Source of the DNA: Opitutia bacterium
GTDB lineage: Bacteria; Verrucomicrobiota; Verrucomicrobiia; Opitutales; Seribacteraceae
DNA: 64,000 nt
Assembly: GCA_002716045.1 (NCBI GenBank)
Contig: PAZC01000034.1
Location: 1-64,000, forward strand
Direction of reading: 5' to 3'
Made by a program: the position numbers and the translations under genes. Under the pieces are notes generated by a model. The model had not been told where the DNA came from. It did not search any database and saw nothing but the letters and a program-made list of their open reading frames with translations. Positions 61,943 through 64,000 of this stretch are shown in pieces (position 1 is the first letter of the stretch; each line of letters begins with the position of its first letter).

Positions 61943-62887
61943 ATGAAAATATATAACAAAATCATCGCACTTGTTGCTGCGCTTGGCCTTGTTGGCGTTT
62001 CTTTCGCCCAAGACGAAGCAGCTGGCGGCAATCTCACAGACAATATCAGCATCGCTGGTTTCATTGATGGCTCTTACAGCTCATCCGAAGCTGGTGCTGC
62101 ACAATCAGATAACATCGGTATAGACGAAGTTGAAATCGACTTTCTTTTCGGTTTCGGCAGCGTTAGTGCTGAAGTACACGTCGATGGCGACGGTATTGGC
62201 GACTTCGGTGTGGAACAAGCCTTCGTAACTTATGACGCCGGCAACGGTTTCAGTGTTACTCTTGGTTCTTATGGTTCCGCCCTCGGTCTCGAGCGTGAAG
62301 ACCCAACCGGTCTCTCCACCGTTAGCCGCGCCTATCAGGACACTTCGCTCAACTTGGGCGACGTTGATACCAGGGGCGCGAACGAAGGTGTTGCCATCAG
62401 CTACAGCGCTGACGACTTCAGCATTGCCGTATCGTTCGAAGATTCCGAAAATACAAACATCGATGCTGACAACCTGAACACCGAAGTTTCGATTTCCTAC
62501 ACTGGCATCGAAAATCTCGCAATCGGTGGCGGCTTCTTTACCGGCAACGGTACAGACACCACTGACTACACTAACCTTCATCTTACGTACAATGCTGGTA
62601 AGGCTTTGATTGCTGCAGAATGGGTCGAAGAAGACAACGCAGCCGCCAACACCGACGTTGAAGCCATGATGATCTCGGTTGACTACGACGTGAGTGACAA
62701 AGTTGGCATCGTTCTTCGCTACAGTGAAGAAGACTCCGATGTCGCTAATCAAGACAACGAGAAGTTCACGATTGCTCCTAACTATTCCATCACGGACAAT
62801 CTTGGAGCAATCCTTGAGTTCAGCGATGGAGAGCAAGGCACTACTGACGTTGAGTCCGTTGCACTTGAGCTTACACTTACCTTCTAA
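61943..62887 (+). CDS. Outer-membrane beta-barrel (porin-like) protein
   Basis: The 314-residue protein has a signal peptide (IIALVAALGLVGVSFAQ). Alternating amphipathic strands run through the acidic body and the chain ends in Phe (LELTLTF), as expected for an outer-membrane barrel. Strands such as VEIDFLFGFGSVSAEVHVD and FSVTLGSYGSALGLERE resemble BBP2/OmpL-type porins. Codon use is smooth and rich in GCT/GGC, which suggests high expression. A strong terminator follows. The start has an A/T-rich -10-like tract upstream (GATAATACT). Confidence 0.85.
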   Translation: MKIYNKIIALVAALGLVGVSFAQDEAAGGNLTDNISIAGFIDGSYSSSEAGAAQSDNIGIDEVEIDFLFGFGSVSAEVHVDGDGIGDFGVEQAFVTYDAGNGFSVTLGSYGSALGLEREDPTGLSTVSRAYQDTSLNLGDVDTRGANEGVAISYSADDFSIAVSFEDSENTNIDADNLNTEVSISYTGIENLAIGGGFFTGNGTDTTDYTNLHLTYNAGKALIAAEWVEEDNAAANTDVEAMMISVDYDVSDKVGIVLRYSEEDSDVANQDNEKFTIAPNYSITDNLGAILEFSDGEQGTTDVESVALELTLTF

Positions 62888-62906
62888 TTTAGTTTAGAAG
62901 CTTTTT

Positions 62907-62940
62907 AAAAAGGGCCGCTCGCAAGGGTGGCCCTTTTTTT
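62907..62940 (+). terminator. Rho-independent terminator after the porin gene
   Basis: A hairpin with AAAAAGGGCC (62907-62916) pairing with GGCCCTTTTT, followed by a run of seven T. It is the clearest intrinsic terminator in the window, 20 bases after the stop codon. Confidence 0.92.
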
Positions 62941-63014
62941 ATTCTGCAACCAAGAGGCTGTATCATAATCGTTCTTATGAACCAACAGTTTCACCACTTT
63001 GGAAAAGATATCAA

Positions 63015-63404
63015 ATGATCAATCTCGACGAATCATACGCCACAGATTCGGGCAAGCCTCTGTTTGAACCAGGGGAGTTGGTAATGCACAAGCATTACGG
63101 CTATCGAGGTGTTATCGTTTCGCTGGATCTCTTTTGCAAGGCGAACGAGGAATGGTACCAATCCAACAAAACACAACCGACCAAGAACCAACCATGGTAT
63201 CATGTCCTTGTCGACCAAGAGGCACACGTCACCTATTCCGCGCAAAGCAATCTGTTAGCTGACGAAACCGCCGAACTAGTCACCCACCCGATGACCAAAC
63301 TTTTCTTTTCCGGATTCGAGGGAGGACGATACATACGCAACGAAGTGCCATGGAATCCTGGTGAACCACCAGACATGAAACCTCCTCCACCGCCATCTAG
63401 CTGA
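63015..63404 (+). CDS. hspQ: Heat shock protein HspQ (YccV-like)
   Basis: The 129-residue protein contains the YccV/HspQ domain: FEPGELVMHKHYGYRGVIVS, QPWYHVLVDQEAHVTYSAQS and NLL. The C terminus ends in PPPPPSS. HspQ binds hemimethylated DNA or acts as a Lon-specificity enhancer. The gene starts 75 bases after the porin terminator and is monocistronic. Confidence 0.88.
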   Translation: MINLDESYATDSGKPLFEPGELVMHKHYGYRGVIVSLDLFCKANEEWYQSNKTQPTKNQPWYHVLVDQEAHVTYSAQSNLLADETAELVTHPMTKLFFSGFEGGRYIRNEVPWNPGEPPDMKPPPPPSS

Positions 63405-63428
63405 GGCGCCATTCCAGTAAGAAGGCGG

Positions 63429-64000
63429 CTAGCTAGACTGAGTTTCGAGCAGTTGCTGATACAGTTTTTCTAATTCGGGCATGGCTATTCCCTTCGCTTG
63501 GCCACGACGCAGAGGCTCGCCCCAAATGGCTTCCACCTCCAACTCTCGACCGTCCAGAAAGTCGATCAGGCTGGAGGGCTTGTAGGCTCCCATGGGAATG
63601 GTGTTCGTGAATTGCTGCTCAAGAAACTCATCTTCTATCTCCACTTCATGCACCCCAGCCGCGAGCTGAATCTCTTCCATCAAGGCACGCGCTCTTTGGG
63701 CCAAGGAATTATCCTGAAGAATAAGATCAGTGGTGATTCCACCGGCCGCCACGGTCAACCCATTGAAAGGAACGTTCCAGCAAAGTTTTCGCCATAGGGC
63801 CTCGTCAAGCAGTTCGGCCGCCTTGCAGGAAATCCCTGCAGTGGCAAAAGCATCCATCATGGATTGACCTTCAGTTGAAAGGAGACCTCCTTGTTCGCCG
63901 AACTGCACGTAGCCGGGAAAATAATTTTCCACTTGCCCGGGCGCCACTCGATTGGAGCAAGTAAAGCAAAGACCTGCTACTACTCGGCGCAGTTGAGGAA
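63429..64000 (-). CDS. panE: 2-dehydropantoate 2-reductase-like protein, C-terminal part (runs off the window)
   Basis: The frame is open through base 64000 and lacks its N-terminal NADP-binding domain, which lies outside the window. The visible 190 residues end in the C-terminal ApbA/PanE domain, with the catalytic-Lys region ALWRKLCWNVPFNGLTVAAG, followed by PSSLIDFLDGRELEVEAIWG. PanE reduces ketopantoate to pantoate for CoA synthesis. Some relatives act on other ketoacids, so the substrate is not certain. Confidence 0.85.
   Translation of the reverse strand, partial: PQLRRVVAGLCFTCSNRVAPGQVENYFPGYVQFGEQGGLLSTEGQSMMDAFATAGISCKAAELLDEALWRKLCWNVPFNGLTVAAGGITTDLILQDNSLAQRARALMEEIQLAAGVHEVEIEDEFLEQQFTNTIPMGAYKPSSLIDFLDGRELEVEAIWGEPLRRGQAKGIAMPELEKLYQQLLETQSS

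Overview
The window looks like chromosomal DNA of a member of the PVC group, most likely Verrucomicrobiota. I infer this from its protein families: LamG-type surface proteins, a ResB/CcsA cytochrome c assembly system with a fused DUF4190 tail, GYF_2-RDD proteins, DUF1080, SHD1-CAP, MORN-type lipoproteins and PQQ-like propellers. GC content is moderate, many starts are GTG or TTG, and Shine-Dalgarno sites are often weak. No phage, transposon, CRISPR array or rRNA is visible. There is one tRNA-Ala(CGC).

Layout. 1-7.1 kb: a truncated LamG/RCC1-like surface protein, ychF, then a lipoprotein-resB-ccsA operon joined by ATGA overlaps. 7.2-18 kb (minus strand): a small membrane protein, lysS, a two-gene TPR/SLOG-like/class III cyclase plus TIR-FGE unit, rpsU, dnaE and an AI-2E-type permease. 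18.2-23.3 kb (plus strand): an HtrA protease with four PDZ domains, a catalytically dead HtrA-like partner, a MORN-repeat lipoprotein and a membrane protein with a long acidic tail. 23-42.3 kb (minus strand): an 11-gene array described below. 42.6-46.7 kb: sugar-acid metabolism (2-keto-3-deoxy-sugar-acid dehydratase-like protein, 2,5-dioxovalerate dehydrogenase-like protein, gluconokinase) and a DUF1080 lipoprotein. 46.8-55 kb (plus strand): a five-gene lipid catabolic operon (patatin, acyl-CoA ligase, thiolase, FadB/J-type bifunctional enzyme, acyl-CoA dehydrogenase), followed by the tRNA. 55-64 kb: uvrC-CAP-PQQ operon (minus), cinA-holA, a BamE-like protein, a porin-like barrel with a clear terminator, hspQ, and the 3' part of a panE-like reductase.

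The most interesting region is 23.0-42.3 kb. It encodes, in transcription order, a zinc-ribbon P-loop GTPase, a GAP1-like single-pass membrane protein, a 1227-residue helical/coiled-coil single-pass protein, a double GYF_2-RDD membrane protein, a MotA/TolQ/ExbB-type channel subunit, two different ExbD-like single-pass coiled-coil proteins, a small membrane protein, a Ca/metal-binding protein with a vWA-like MIDAS motif, an alpha/alpha-toroid (prenyltransferase-repeat) membrane protein and a secreted proline-rich repeat protein. I infer one envelope-spanning assembly in which a cytoplasmic GTPase switch is coupled to a proton-driven ExbB/ExbD motor. It may be related to GTPase-centred conflict systems, but its function is unknown. 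A terminator-like hairpin and an internal promoter-like sequence suggest that it is expressed in segments.

A second candidate system is the cyclase/TIR pair at 9.2-12.7 kb, which resembles Pycsar in parts list but has a different architecture. All functional statements come from reading the translated sequences and from memory of protein families; no database search was run.
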